NCBI RefSeq assembly: GCF_041200145.1
Contig: NZ_CP165734.1
Span: forward strand, 186,001-250,000
Length of the DNA: 64,000 nt
Origin: Bradyrhizobium sp. LLZ17
Lineage (GTDB): Bacteria; Pseudomonadota; Alphaproteobacteria; Rhizobiales; Xanthobacteraceae
Reading direction: 5' to 3'
The notes under the pieces are model-generated. The model did not search any database and had not been told where the DNA came from. It saw only the letters and a program-made list of their open reading frames with translations. Positions 31,242 to 39,851 of this stretch are shown one piece after another. Each line of letters begins with the position of its first letter. The first letter of the stretch is position 1. Made by a program: the position numbers and the translations under genes.

Positions 31242-32495
31242 ATGCAACATCCAGTTCAATCGCCGATCTCAACCACCGATGCCCCGTTTGCCGAGCGCAT
31301 CGGTTTTGCGCAATTGACGCGCCAGGCTTTCGAGGGCGTGGATCTGCTCCCGTTGCGCGATCATCTCGTTGCGAGGATTTCCGAAGGCACAGCGCACGCC
31401 GGCGAGGGGCTTGATCTGTCGTTGATCGTCCAGCTGCTCGGCGACAAGCAGGCGGGGCTTGCCATCCAGGCCGAAGTGCTCACCTTTCATCGGCTGTTTC
31501 GTTCGCCTTGCACGGTCGAGAAGCCGCGTCTGCGGGTGCTTGCGCTAGCGGCCGCGATCGACATGGGCGGCAATACGCCGATCGAGTTTCTGCTCGAGCA
31601 GTCCGAGATCGAGCTGTTGACGCTCTATGTGGTCGATGGCGTCGGTCTGCCGGAGCAGCTGCCGGACCACGACGTCGCCATCGTCGTCGCATCCGATTCC
31701 GAAGAATGCCGCGAGGCGCTTGCCGGGATCGAAAAGGCCGCGCCGTATTGGCCGCGGCCGCTGCTCAATCGCCCGGGTCTCATCGGCAATCTCGATCGCG
31801 ACAAGCTGTATCGGCTGCTGATGGGCATTCCAGGTCTCGAGATTCCCGCGACCATCCACGCCAGGCGTGCGCAACTGGCGGACCTCTCCGCGGGCCGGAT
31901 TGCTTGCAAGGACATCGCAAGCGAACTGCGCTTTCCGATGATCGCGCGGCCCCGCGGCACGCATGCCGGCGTCGGGCTCGCGAAGCTCGACGACGCCTCG
32001 GCGCTCGCTGCCTATCTCGTCGAGCGCGAAGAGCATGACTTCTTCGTCGCGCGCTTCGTTGACTATGTGAGCCCCGACGGGCTCTACCGCAAATATCGTC
32101 TCGCGATGGTCGACGGCAAGCCTTACGCTTGCCACATGGCAATCGCTGAACGCTGGGACATCTGGTATCTCAACGCCTACATGGCGTTCAGCGAGGAGAA
32201 GCGTGCTGAAGAGGCCGTCTTCATGCTCGACTTCGACCACGCCTTCGCTGCGCGCCACAAGAGCGCGCTCGACGAGATGAGCAGGCGCGTCGGCCTCGAT
32301 TATTTCATCGTCGATTGCGCCGAGAACCGGGAACGCGAGCTGCTGGTGTTTGAGGCTGATAACACCGCAGTGGTGCACAACATGGATTCGCCTTTGGTGT
32401 TTCCGTACAAGCCGCCGCAGATGCGCAAGATCTTCGCCGCGTTCACGGCGATGCTGTCGCGCCATGCGAAGGCAGGCGAGGGGAGTGCAAGATGA
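31242..32495 (+). CDS. ATP-grasp-like ligase
   Basis: 417 residues. The C-terminal half looks like an ATP-grasp fold: FPMIARPRGTHAGVGLAKL resembles the ATP-binding lid, FVARFVDYVSPDGLYRKYRL the central strands, and VFEADNTAVVHNMD the Mg-binding Glu/Asn pair. The first 200 residues are a separate domain with hydrophobic repeats that I do not recognise. ATP-grasp enzymes join a carboxylate to an amine or thiol through an acyl-phosphate. Its gene overlaps the decarboxylase by four bases (ATGA), a sign of coupled translation. An amine made by that neighbour is a plausible partner, which is inference. Confidence 0.7.
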   Translation: MQHPVQSPISTTDAPFAERIGFAQLTRQAFEGVDLLPLRDHLVARISEGTAHAGEGLDLSLIVQLLGDKQAGLAIQAEVLTFHRLFRSPCTVEKPRLRVLALAAAIDMGGNTPIEFLLEQSEIELLTLYVVDGVGLPEQLPDHDVAIVVASDSEECREALAGIEKAAPYWPRPLLNRPGLIGNLDRDKLYRLLMGIPGLEIPATIHARRAQLADLSAGRIACKDIASELRFPMIARPRGTHAGVGLAKLDDASALAAYLVEREEHDFFVARFVDYVSPDGLYRKYRLAMVDGKPYACHMAIAERWDIWYLNAYMAFSEEKRAEEAVFMLDFDHAFAARHKSALDEMSRRVGLDYFIVDCAENRERELLVFEADNTAVVHNMDSPLVFPYKPPQMRKIFAAFTAMLSRHAKAGEGSAR

Positions 32496-33991
32496 ACGAG
32501 ATCGTTCGCGACGCGCAGGCAGCCGTCACCGGCACCTCGCTCGACCCGCAGGACTGGACGGAGTTTCGCGCGCTCGCCCATCGTATGCTCGACGAAACGA
32601 TCGATGGCATCGCCAATGTACGCGCGCGGCCGGTCTGGCAGCCGATTCCCGATGAGGTTCGCGCGGCGCTTCGGGCCGAGGTGCCGCGCAACGCCACCGA
32701 TCTGGCCGAGGTCTATCGTCAATTCTCCGAGCACGTCGCGCCTTATGCGACCGGCAATGTCCATCCCGGCTTCATGGGCTGGGTGCATGGCGGCGGCACG
32801 GCGGTGGGCATGCTCGCGGAGATGCTCGCGGCGGGCCTCAACGCCAATCTCGGCGGACGCGATCACATGCCGATCGAGGTCGAGCGCCAGATCGTCGACT
32901 GGATGCGGCGACTGTTCGCATTTCCGCAAGGTGCGAGCGGCATCTTCGTCACCGGCACGTCGATGGCCAATCTGATGGCGGTGCTGGTCGCGCGCACCGA
33001 TGCGCTCGGCGCGCTGGCGCGACAGCACGGCATCGGCAACGATGGCGCGCTGCTCACGGCCTATGCGTCGAAAGCGGCGCATGGCTGCATCTCCAGGGCG
33101 ATGGACATTGCCGGGTTCGGCACCGATGCGCTGCGCAAGATCAACGTCGATGCCGATCATCGCATCGACGTCGCCGCGCTGCGCGCGCAGATCGCGACGG
33201 ATCGTGAGGTCGGCTTCAAGCCATTCCTGGTCGCGGCGTCTGCCGGCACGGTGGACATCGGCGCGATCGATGATCTCAGGGCCATCGCGGATTTGTGCCG
33301 AGAGGAGGGAATCTGGTTTCACGTCGACGGCGCCTTCGGCGCGCTCGCTATCCTTTCGCCCGAGCTGACGCCGTTGCTCGACGGCATCGAGCTTGCGGAT
33401 TCGATCGCGCTCGACTTCCACAAATGGGGCCAGGTGCCTTACGACGCCGGCTTCCTGCTGGTCCGCGACGGTGAACGGCATCGGCAGGCCTTTGCGCAGC
33501 CGGCGGCCTATCTCCAGCGTGAGGCGCGGGGACTTGCGGCCGGCGCGGTCTGGCCCTGCGATCTCGGACCCGATTTGTCGCGCGGCTTCCGCGCGCTGAA
33601 GACCTGGTTCACGCTGAAGACGTTTGGCACCGACCGGCTGGGCCAGGTGATCACGCGAAGCTGCGCGCTGGCGAAGTATCTCGAAGCGCGTGTGCTCGCA
33701 GAGCCGCGGCTGGAATTGCTCGCGCCCGTCAATCTCAACATCGTCTGCTTCCGCTACCGCGCGGACAATGCAGTCAATCGCGAGATCGTCGCCGATATTC
33801 AGGAATCCGGTATCGCTACGCCGTCGGGGACGACGCTGGACGGCAGATTCGCGATCCGCGCCGCAATCGTCAATCATCGCACGGGCGAGACCGATATCGA
33901 TGCGCTGCTGGCAGCCGTGCTGGAATTCGGCGCACGCCGGACGGATGGAGGCCTGATCGAAATCGAGGCGCCGCCACTCGCGGCGCAATGA
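32492..33991 (+). CDS. PLP-dependent group II amino-acid decarboxylase (aromatic-type)
   Basis: 499 residues of the group II decarboxylase family (aromatic-L-amino-acid, glutamate and related). The PLP Lys is in ALDFHKWGQVPYDAGFLL; HVDGAFGALA holds the Asp that pairs with the cofactor; HPGFMGWVHGGG and VTGTSMANLMAVLVAR are the family substrate- and phosphate-binding segments. The fold and active site look intact. Decarboxylation of an amino acid to an amine is the likely reaction; the substrate is unknown. It is the last gene of the four-gene operon and is followed by a strong terminator. Confidence 0.88.
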   Translation: MNEIVRDAQAAVTGTSLDPQDWTEFRALAHRMLDETIDGIANVRARPVWQPIPDEVRAALRAEVPRNATDLAEVYRQFSEHVAPYATGNVHPGFMGWVHGGGTAVGMLAEMLAAGLNANLGGRDHMPIEVERQIVDWMRRLFAFPQGASGIFVTGTSMANLMAVLVARTDALGALARQHGIGNDGALLTAYASKAAHGCISRAMDIAGFGTDALRKINVDADHRIDVAALRAQIATDREVGFKPFLVAASAGTVDIGAIDDLRAIADLCREEGIWFHVDGAFGALAILSPELTPLLDGIELADSIALDFHKWGQVPYDAGFLLVRDGERHRQAFAQPAAYLQREARGLAAGAVWPCDLGPDLSRGFRALKTWFTLKTFGTDRLGQVITRSCALAKYLEARVLAEPRLELLAPVNLNIVCFRYRADNAVNREIVADIQESGIATPSGTTLDGRFAIRAAIVNHRTGETDIDALLAAVLEFGARRTDGGLIEIEAPPLAAQ

Positions 33992-34010
33992 GCCATCCGC
34001 TGGAACGACA

Positions 34011-34037
34011 ACGGCCCCGGAGATTATCCGGGGCCGT
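34011..34037 (+). terminator. Hairpin terminator after the four-gene operon
   Basis: ACGGCCCCGG (34011-34020) pairs perfectly with CCGGGGCCGT (34028-34037) around a seven-base loop, with TGTCGTTTG after it. It lies 20 bp past the decarboxylase stop and between convergent genes, so it may also serve flbT. Confidence 0.8.
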
Positions 34038-34067
34038 TGTCGTTTGCGCTGGTGTTGGAACCAGGGA

Positions 34068-34493
34068 TCAGGCAGCCGAGCTGACGTCGGCCTTGGGATG
34101 CGTCGCCTCGTACTGATCCCGCAGCTTCTCTTCGTAGGCGATCAGCTTGCGGGCATCCTTTAGTGCCCGGTAGAGATCACCGCTCATGATGTGGTTGTTG
34201 ATGCCCTCGATGATCGGCCAGGCGCTCGGCACGGCGGTGACGATGTCGCGCACCAGGTTGAAATAGGTGCCGTGCTGGGTCTGCGGATCCGGCGAGATGT
34301 ACATGAGCTGGACCGCGAGATAGACCAGCTTGGCCGGCGTATCGGCCGTCTCCGGCGTGAGAATGTCGCGCTCGCGCAGGATCGGGACATTCTCGCCGTC
34401 GATCAACAGCCGGGCGCGCTGGTCGGTGTTGGTGATCACGCAATTGCCGACAATGATGCGTTCGTGCGGTTTGAGCTCGACCTTGAGAGCCAT
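34068..34493 (-). CDS. flbT: Flagellar biosynthesis repressor FlbT
   Basis: 141 residues with the FlbT pattern (MALKVELKPHERIIVGNCVI; FLRERDIL-like segment; YISPDPQTQH; MSGDLYRALKDARKLI). In Caulobacter FlbT binds flagellin mRNA and couples flagellin synthesis to assembly, while FlaF acts against it; in Bradyrhizobium FlbT relatives also affect flagellin expression. It is divergent from flagellin 1. Together with flaF at 42383 it brackets the three flagellin genes. Confidence 0.94.
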   Translation of the reverse strand: MALKVELKPHERIIVGNCVITNTDQRARLLIDGENVPILRERDILTPETADTPAKLVYLAVQLMYISPDPQTQHGTYFNLVRDIVTAVPSAWPIIEGINNHIMSGDLYRALKDARKLIAYEEKLRDQYEATHPKADVSSAA

Positions 34494-34806
34494 GCCTGTT
34501 CTCCATCAACCCTTTTGTAACGAGCGGCGCGCGTGTCGCTGCCTGCTCCGATTTGGGTCCAATCCTTGCCCAATGTGGTTAACGGGTCGTAAACATCGGC
34601 CGTCGCGCCAAAAGATGAAGCTATTTCAGTATCTTGCGTAACGACGAGGAGGGCGCTCGAAAGTTTGCGCCAGGGCATTTTGGGCGCGACGCGGACAAAC
34701 CGGCGGTTTCATTTCACGGATTGTTAGAGGCTTGGACGCACCGTGCGGCCCGTCGTTTGATCGATCTTGGTCAGACAGGACGCGTAGCTACCAGAAAGGT
34801 AACAGT
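34494..34806. other. 313-bp region between flbT and flagellin 1
   Basis: This divergent region should hold the promoters of flbT and flagellin 1. TTAA-N7-TAAAC at 34579-34593 is a near match to the CtrA consensus. The leader of flagellin 1 has GACGCGTA (34779-34786) and CCAGAAAGGTAA (34791-34802), both shared with flagellin 2. No coding frame is convincing. I see no good sigma-54 site. Confidence 0.55.
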
Positions 34807-37048
34807 ATGTCCGGTATCGTTCTCTCCTCCTCGGTTCGCCAGAACCTGCTCTCCCTCCAGTCCACCGCCGACCTGCTCGCCACCACCCAGTCCCGTCTGT
34901 CGACTGGCAAGAAGGTGAACTCGGCGCTCGACAACCCCACCAACTTCTTCACGGCACAGTCGCTCGACAACCGCGCCAGCGACATCAACAACCTGCTCGA
35001 TGGCATCGCCAACGGCGTGCAGGTGCTGCAGGCCGCCAACACCGGCATCACCTCGCTGCAGAAGCTGCTCGACAGCGCCAAGTCGATCGCCAACCAGGCG
35101 CTGCAGACCACGGTCGGCTACTCGACCAAGTCCAACGTCTCGACCACCATCGCGGGTGCGACCTCCACCGACCTGCGCGGCACCACGACCTATTCGAGCG
35201 CGACCGCGCTCTCCAACGTGCTGTTCTCCGGCGCAGCCGGCGGCGTCACGGCGGCGGTTTCAGGAACCACGCTGGGTGCAACGGCCGTGGCGACCTATAC
35301 GGGCACCGCGATCAACGCGGCGACGACTGCCGCCAAGCTCTTGAACGGTGCGGCTGCCGGTGACGCCAATGCCGGTGTTGTCGCGGGCGATACGTTCACA
35401 GTCGACGGCAAGACCGTTACTTTTGCCTCCGGCGATGCTCCGACGACTGCGCCGACGGGTTACACCCAGATCGCGGCTTCGGCCGGCGTGACCACCGGCA
35501 ATGTGTTCACGGATGCGAGCGGCAACTCGCTGGTCTATCTCGGTTCGACGACGAAGGCCTCGATCGGCGACGTGCTGACCGCGATCGATGTTGCCAGCGG
35601 TGTGCAGAGCAATGTCGCGGGCACGTTGACGGCAAACACCGGCCAGACCGCCTCGAGCGTCAACGGCAGCGGTGCGTTGCTGCTCAAGAGCTCGACCGGC
35701 GCGGATCTGAGCGTATCGGGCAAGGCAGACATCCTGAAGGCTCTCGGGCTGACCACCGCGACCGGCACGGGTAGTGCCACGGTCACGGCGGCCCGCGTCA
35801 CTGCCTCGGGCAGCCTCGGCTCGTTCGTGCAGGATGGTTCGACCCTGAACGTCAACGGCAAGACCATCACGTTCAAGAACGGTGGAACCCCCGCCGCAGC
35901 ACAGGTTGCGAGCGGCTCGGGCGTGAGCGGCAACATTGTCACCGACGGCAGCGGCAATTCGACGGTCTACCTCAACCAGGCCTCGATCGCCGACGTGCTG
36001 AAGGCGGTCGACCTCGCCACTGGCGTGCAGACCGCATCGAACGCCAGCGGTACGGCGACCCTGAGCACGGCAACCGGTCAAACCAACTCCTCCCTGGTTG
36101 CCGGTTCGCTGCACATCTCGACCGGCGCGAATTCGGATCTGTCCATCACCGGCACCGGGAACGCGCTGTCCTCGCTCGGTCTCACCGGTTCGACCGGCAC
36201 CGGCACCGCTTTCACGGCGAGCCGCGCCGCTGCGTCCGGCGGCGTCTCGGGCAAGACCTTGACCTTCTCCTCCTTCAACGGCGGTACGGCGGTCAACGTC
36301 ACCTTCGGCGACGGCACCGGCGGCACGGTCAAGACGCTCGATCAGCTCAACACGGCTCTTCAGGCCAACAACCTGTCGGCCACGATCGACGCCAATGGCC
36401 TGCTGACGGTCTCAGCGACCAACGACTACGCGTCCTCGACACTCGGATCTGCCACCGCTGGCGGTACCATCGGGGGCACGCTCACGACTGCCTTGACATG
36501 GTCGAATCCCACCGCTCCGGTTGCTGATGCTGTTGCTCAGGCCACCCGTACCAACCTGGTGTCCCAGTACAACAACATCCTGACGCAGATCGACACGACT
36601 TCGCTGGATGCTTCCTTCAATGGTGTCAACCTGCTCAACGGCGACCAGCTCAAGCTGGTGTTCGACGAGACCGGCAAGTCCAACCTGAACATCACCGGCG
36701 TGACCTTCAACTCGAAGGGTCTGGGTCTGGCCGGCCTGGTGCAGGGTACGGACTTCATCGACAACTCCTCGACCAACAAGGTGCTCACCAACCTGAACAC
36801 GGCCTCGAGCACCGCTGCGTTCGGAAGCCTCCACGCTCGGTTCGAACCTCTCCGTGGTGCAGGTGCGTCAGGACTTCAACAAGAACCTGATCAACGTGCT
36901 CCAGACCGGGTCGTCCAACCTGACGCTGGCCGACACCAACGAGGAAGCCGCCAACAGCCAGGCACTGTCGACCCGCCAGTCCATCGCGGTCTCCGCACTG
37001 TCGCTGGCCAACCAGTCGCAGCAGAGCGTGCTCCAGCTGCTCCGCTAA
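34807..37048 (+). CDS. fliC: Flagellin 1 (frameshifted near the C terminus)
   Basis: 746 residues after repair. The flagellin N-terminal domain (residues 1 to about 140: RQNLLSLQSTADLLATTQSR, LDNPTNFFTAQ) and C-terminal domain (VRQDFNKNLINVLQ; STRQSIAVSALSLANQSQQ) frame a large middle with three Flagellin_IN-like units. The frame breaks at the CC of 36812-36813; removing one C gives STLRSEASTLGSNLSVVQ, as in the paralogs. AAAGG lies seven bases before ATG. The middle is almost identical in DNA to flagellin 2. The unrepaired frame ends at 37149 with a nonsense tail. Confidence 0.92.
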
Positions 37049-37077
37049 ATCGCGGCAGACATCAAAAACCTGACAAG

Positions 37078-37106
37078 GCGGCGGGGCTTCGGCCCCGCCG
37101 CTTTTT
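37078..37106 (+). terminator. Terminator of flagellin 1
   Basis: A perfect ten-base stem GCGGCGGGGC / GCCCCGCCGC closes on a TTCG tetraloop and is followed by TTTTT (37102-37106). It starts 30 bp past the flagellin stop codon. Confidence 0.93.
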
Positions 37107-37366
37107 GCGCGAGCGCTTTGAGCGTCTTCGATCGAGCTCCGAAAAGTAACCGTCGGTTATGGTTAATGAAGCGTAAGCGCAAAAAACCGCCAACGAATTC
37201 AGTGTGATTTCCGGCGCTCGCAACGTGCACCATGGGTTCATGGTGAACCGAGGCTTATACCGGCGACGCGTGTTTCACCCTTTGTTAGCCATGTTCGCGC
37301 AGGCTGTGCTCGTCACTCGATCCATTGCGATCGAACGAAGACGCGTAAACCAGAAGGGTAAGAGTT
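37107..37366 (+). promoter_or_regulatory. Upstream region and leader of flagellin 2
   Basis: 260 bp of non-coding DNA. TTAA-N7-TAAG at 37163-37177 is a weak CtrA-like match. The leader shares GACGCGTA (37340-37347) and CCAGAAGGGTAA (37350-37361) with flagellin 1, spaced four and two bases apart respectively. These may be the translation-control elements read by FlbT, which is inference. AAGGGT precedes the start codon. Confidence 0.45.
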
Positions 37367-39607
37367 ATGTCCGGTATCGTTCTCTCTGCGTCGGTTCGTC
37401 AGAACCTGCTGTCTCTCCAGTCCACCGCCGACCTGCTCGCCACCACCCAGTCCCGTCTGTCGACTGGCAAGAAGGTGAACTCGGCGCTCGACAACCCCAC
37501 CAACTTCTTCACGGCACAGTCGCTCGACAACCGCGCCAGCGACATCAACAACCTGCTCGATGGCATCGCCAACGGCGTGCAGGTGCTCGAGGCCGCCAAC
37601 ACCGGCATCACTTCCCTGTCGAAGCTGCTCGACAGCGCCAAGTCGATCGCCAACCAGGCGCTGCAGACCACGGTCGGCTACTCGACCAAGTCCAACGTCT
37701 CGACCACCATCGCGGGTGCGACCTCCTCCGACCTGCGCGGCACCACGACCTATTCGAGCGCGACCGCGCTCTCCAACGTGCTGTTCTCCGGCGCAGCCGG
37801 CGGCGCCACGGCGGCGGTTTCAGGAACCACGCTGGGTGCAACGGCCGTGGCGACCTATACGGGCACCGCGATCAACGCGGCGACGACTGCCGCCAAGCTC
37901 TTGAACGGTGCGGCTGCCGGTGACGCCAATGCCGGTGTTGTCGCGGGCGATACGTTCACAGTCGACGGCAAGACCGTTACTTTTGCCTCCGGCGATGCTC
38001 CGACGACTGCGCCGACGGGTTACACCCAGATCGCGGCTTCGGCCGGCGTGACCACCGGCAATGTGTTCACGGACGCGAGCGGCAACTCGCTGGTCTATCT
38101 CGGTTCGACGACGAAGGCCTCGATCGGCGACGTGCTGACCGCGATCGATGTTGCCAGCGGTGTGCAGAGCAATGTCGCGGGCACGTTGACGGCAAACACC
38201 GGCCAGACCGCCTCGAGCGTCAACGGCAGCGGTGCGTTGCTGCTCAAGAGCTCGACCGGCGCGGATCTGAGCGTATCGGGCAAGGCAGACATCCTGAAGG
38301 CTCTCGGGCTGACCACCGCGACCGGCACGGGTAGTGCCACGGTCACGGCGGCCCGCGTCACTGCCTCGGGCAGCCTCGGCTCGTTCGTGCAGGATGGTTC
38401 GACCCTGAACGTCGACGGCAAGGTCATCACGTTCAAGAACGGTGGAACCCCCGCCGCAGCACAGGTTGCGAGCGGCTCGGGCGTGAGCGGCAACATTGTC
38501 ACCGACGGCAGCGGCAATTCGACGGTCTACCTCAACCAGGCCTCGATCGCCGACGTGCTGAAGGCGGTCGACCTCGCCACTGGCGTGCAGACCGCATCGA
38601 ACGCCAGCGGTACGGCGACCCTGAGCACGGCAACCGGTCAAACCAACTCCTCCCTGGTTGCCGGTTCGCTGCACATCTCGACCGGCGCGAATTCGGATCT
38701 GACGATCACCGGCTCCGGAAATGCGCTATCATCGCTCGGTCTCACCGGTTCGACCGGCACCGGCACCGCTTTCACGGCGAGCCGCACGCCCGCGGCCGGC
38801 AGCATCTCGGGCAAGACCTTGACCTTCGCTTCCTTCAACGGCGGTACGGCGGTCAACGTCACGTTCGGGGACGGCACCAATGGTACGGTCAAGACCCTCG
38901 ATCAGCTCAACACGGCTCTTCAGGCCAACAATCTCGCGGCAACCATTGACGCGAATGGCCTGCTCACGATCTCGACGACCAACGAGTACGCATCGTCGAC
39001 GATCGGTTCGGCCGCTGCCGGCGGCGCTATCGGGGGCACGATCACGACTGCGCTGACCTGGTCGAACGCAACGACGCCGACGGTTGACGGGGTGGCACAA
39101 GCGGCCCGTTCCAACCTTGTCTCTCAGTACAACAATATCCTGTCGCAGATCGACACGACGTCGGTGGACTCCTCGTTCAATGGTGTCAACCTGCTCAACG
39201 GCGACCAGCTCAAGCTGGTGTTCGACGAGACCGCCAAGTCCACCCTGAACATCACCGGCGTGACCTTCAACTCCAAAGGTCTGGGTCTGGCCGCGCTGTT
39301 GCAGGGCACCGATTTCATCGACAACTCGGCGACCAACAAAGTGCTCAACAGCCTCAACTCAGCTTCGAGCACGCTGCGCTCGGAAGGTTCAAGCCTGGGT
39401 TCGAACCTCTCCGTGGTGCAGGTGCGTCAGGACTTCAACAAGAACCTGATCAACGTGCTCCAGACCGGGTCGTCCAACCTGACGCTGGCCGACACCAACG
39501 AGGAAGCCGCCAACAGCCAGGCACTGTCGACCCGCCAGTCCATCGCGGTCTCCGCACTGTCGCTGGCCAACCAATCGCAGCAGAGCGTGCTCCAGCTGCT
39601 CCGCTAA
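37367..39607 (+). CDS. fliC: Flagellin 2
   Basis: 746 residues, intact. Flagellin N-domain about residues 1-140, C-domain about 660-746. The middle holds three Flagellin_IN-like units near residues 192-320, 338-466 and 478-550; the first two are clear repeats (compare SGNSLVYLG with SGNSTVYLN, and KALGLTTATGTG with SSLGLTGSTGTG). It is larger than enteric flagellins (about 500 residues) and fits the large flagellins of the Bradyrhizobium subpolar flagellum. It is exported through the flagellar type III gate without a cleaved signal. Confidence 0.95.
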   Translation: MSGIVLSASVRQNLLSLQSTADLLATTQSRLSTGKKVNSALDNPTNFFTAQSLDNRASDINNLLDGIANGVQVLEAANTGITSLSKLLDSAKSIANQALQTTVGYSTKSNVSTTIAGATSSDLRGTTTYSSATALSNVLFSGAAGGATAAVSGTTLGATAVATYTGTAINAATTAAKLLNGAAAGDANAGVVAGDTFTVDGKTVTFASGDAPTTAPTGYTQIAASAGVTTGNVFTDASGNSLVYLGSTTKASIGDVLTAIDVASGVQSNVAGTLTANTGQTASSVNGSGALLLKSSTGADLSVSGKADILKALGLTTATGTGSATVTAARVTASGSLGSFVQDGSTLNVDGKVITFKNGGTPAAAQVASGSGVSGNIVTDGSGNSTVYLNQASIADVLKAVDLATGVQTASNASGTATLSTATGQTNSSLVAGSLHISTGANSDLTITGSGNALSSLGLTGSTGTGTAFTASRTPAAGSISGKTLTFASFNGGTAVNVTFGDGTNGTVKTLDQLNTALQANNLAATIDANGLLTISTTNEYASSTIGSAAAGGAIGGTITTALTWSNATTPTVDGVAQAARSNLVSQYNNILSQIDTTSVDSSFNGVNLLNGDQLKLVFDETAKSTLNITGVTFNSKGLGLAALLQGTDFIDNSATNKVLNSLNSASSTLRSEGSSLGSNLSVVQVRQDFNKNLINVLQTGSSNLTLADTNEEAANSQALSTRQSIAVSALSLANQSQQSVLQLLR

Positions 39608-39636
39608 TAACCGACTGAAATAGCTGTACTAAAACG

Positions 39637-39666
39637 GCGGCGGGGCTTCGGCCTCGCCGCTTTTTT
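39637..39666 (+). terminator. Terminator of flagellin 2
   Basis: A ten-base stem GCGGCGGGGC / GCCTCGCCGC (one G-T pair) closes on a TTCG loop and is followed by TTTTTT. It is nearly the same hairpin as after flagellin 1. Confidence 0.93.
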
Positions 39667-39715
39667 GCGTTCGCACGGACCGTATAGATCCCGCGCGCTG
39701 GGCGGAGGAGGGGCG

Positions 39716-39766
39716 CTAACCCGGCATTAACCCTATCCCTTAAACCGCCGTTAACCATACTTTAAA
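39716..39766 (+). promoter_or_regulatory. Phased CtrA-type half-site array ahead of flagellin 3
   Basis: TTAA half-sites begin at 39727, 39740, 39751 and 39762, with CTAA at 39716. Spacings of 11, 13, 11 and 11 bases include two overlapping perfect TTAA-N7-TTAA sites (39740-39754 and 39751-39765). GTTAACCAT lies at 39750-39758. The array ends about 86 bp before the flagellin 3 start, a normal place for a response-regulator site. The other two flagellins lack it. Confidence 0.7.
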
Positions 39767-39851
39767 GGACAGCCCCTAAAACTGGACGAAAGCCCGCTTT
39801 CCAGATCGGCGAGCCCCGATTCGTTACCCGGTTCAAGAGGAAGACCTGCCA

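Noticed and set aside
32300..33988. 562-codon open frame antisense to the decarboxylase gene
   Set aside because: It mirrors a conserved PLP decarboxylase and has no recognisable domain. It arises from codon bias.
37049..37149. Novel C-terminal tail of flagellin 1
   Set aside because: It is produced by one extra C at 36812-36813. The correct frame gives the standard flagellin C terminus ending at 37048, just before a terminator.
35260..38674. Two identical 284-codon antisense frames in flagellins 1 and 2
   Set aside because: They are identical only because the flagellin DNA is duplicated. No domain or start signal supports them.
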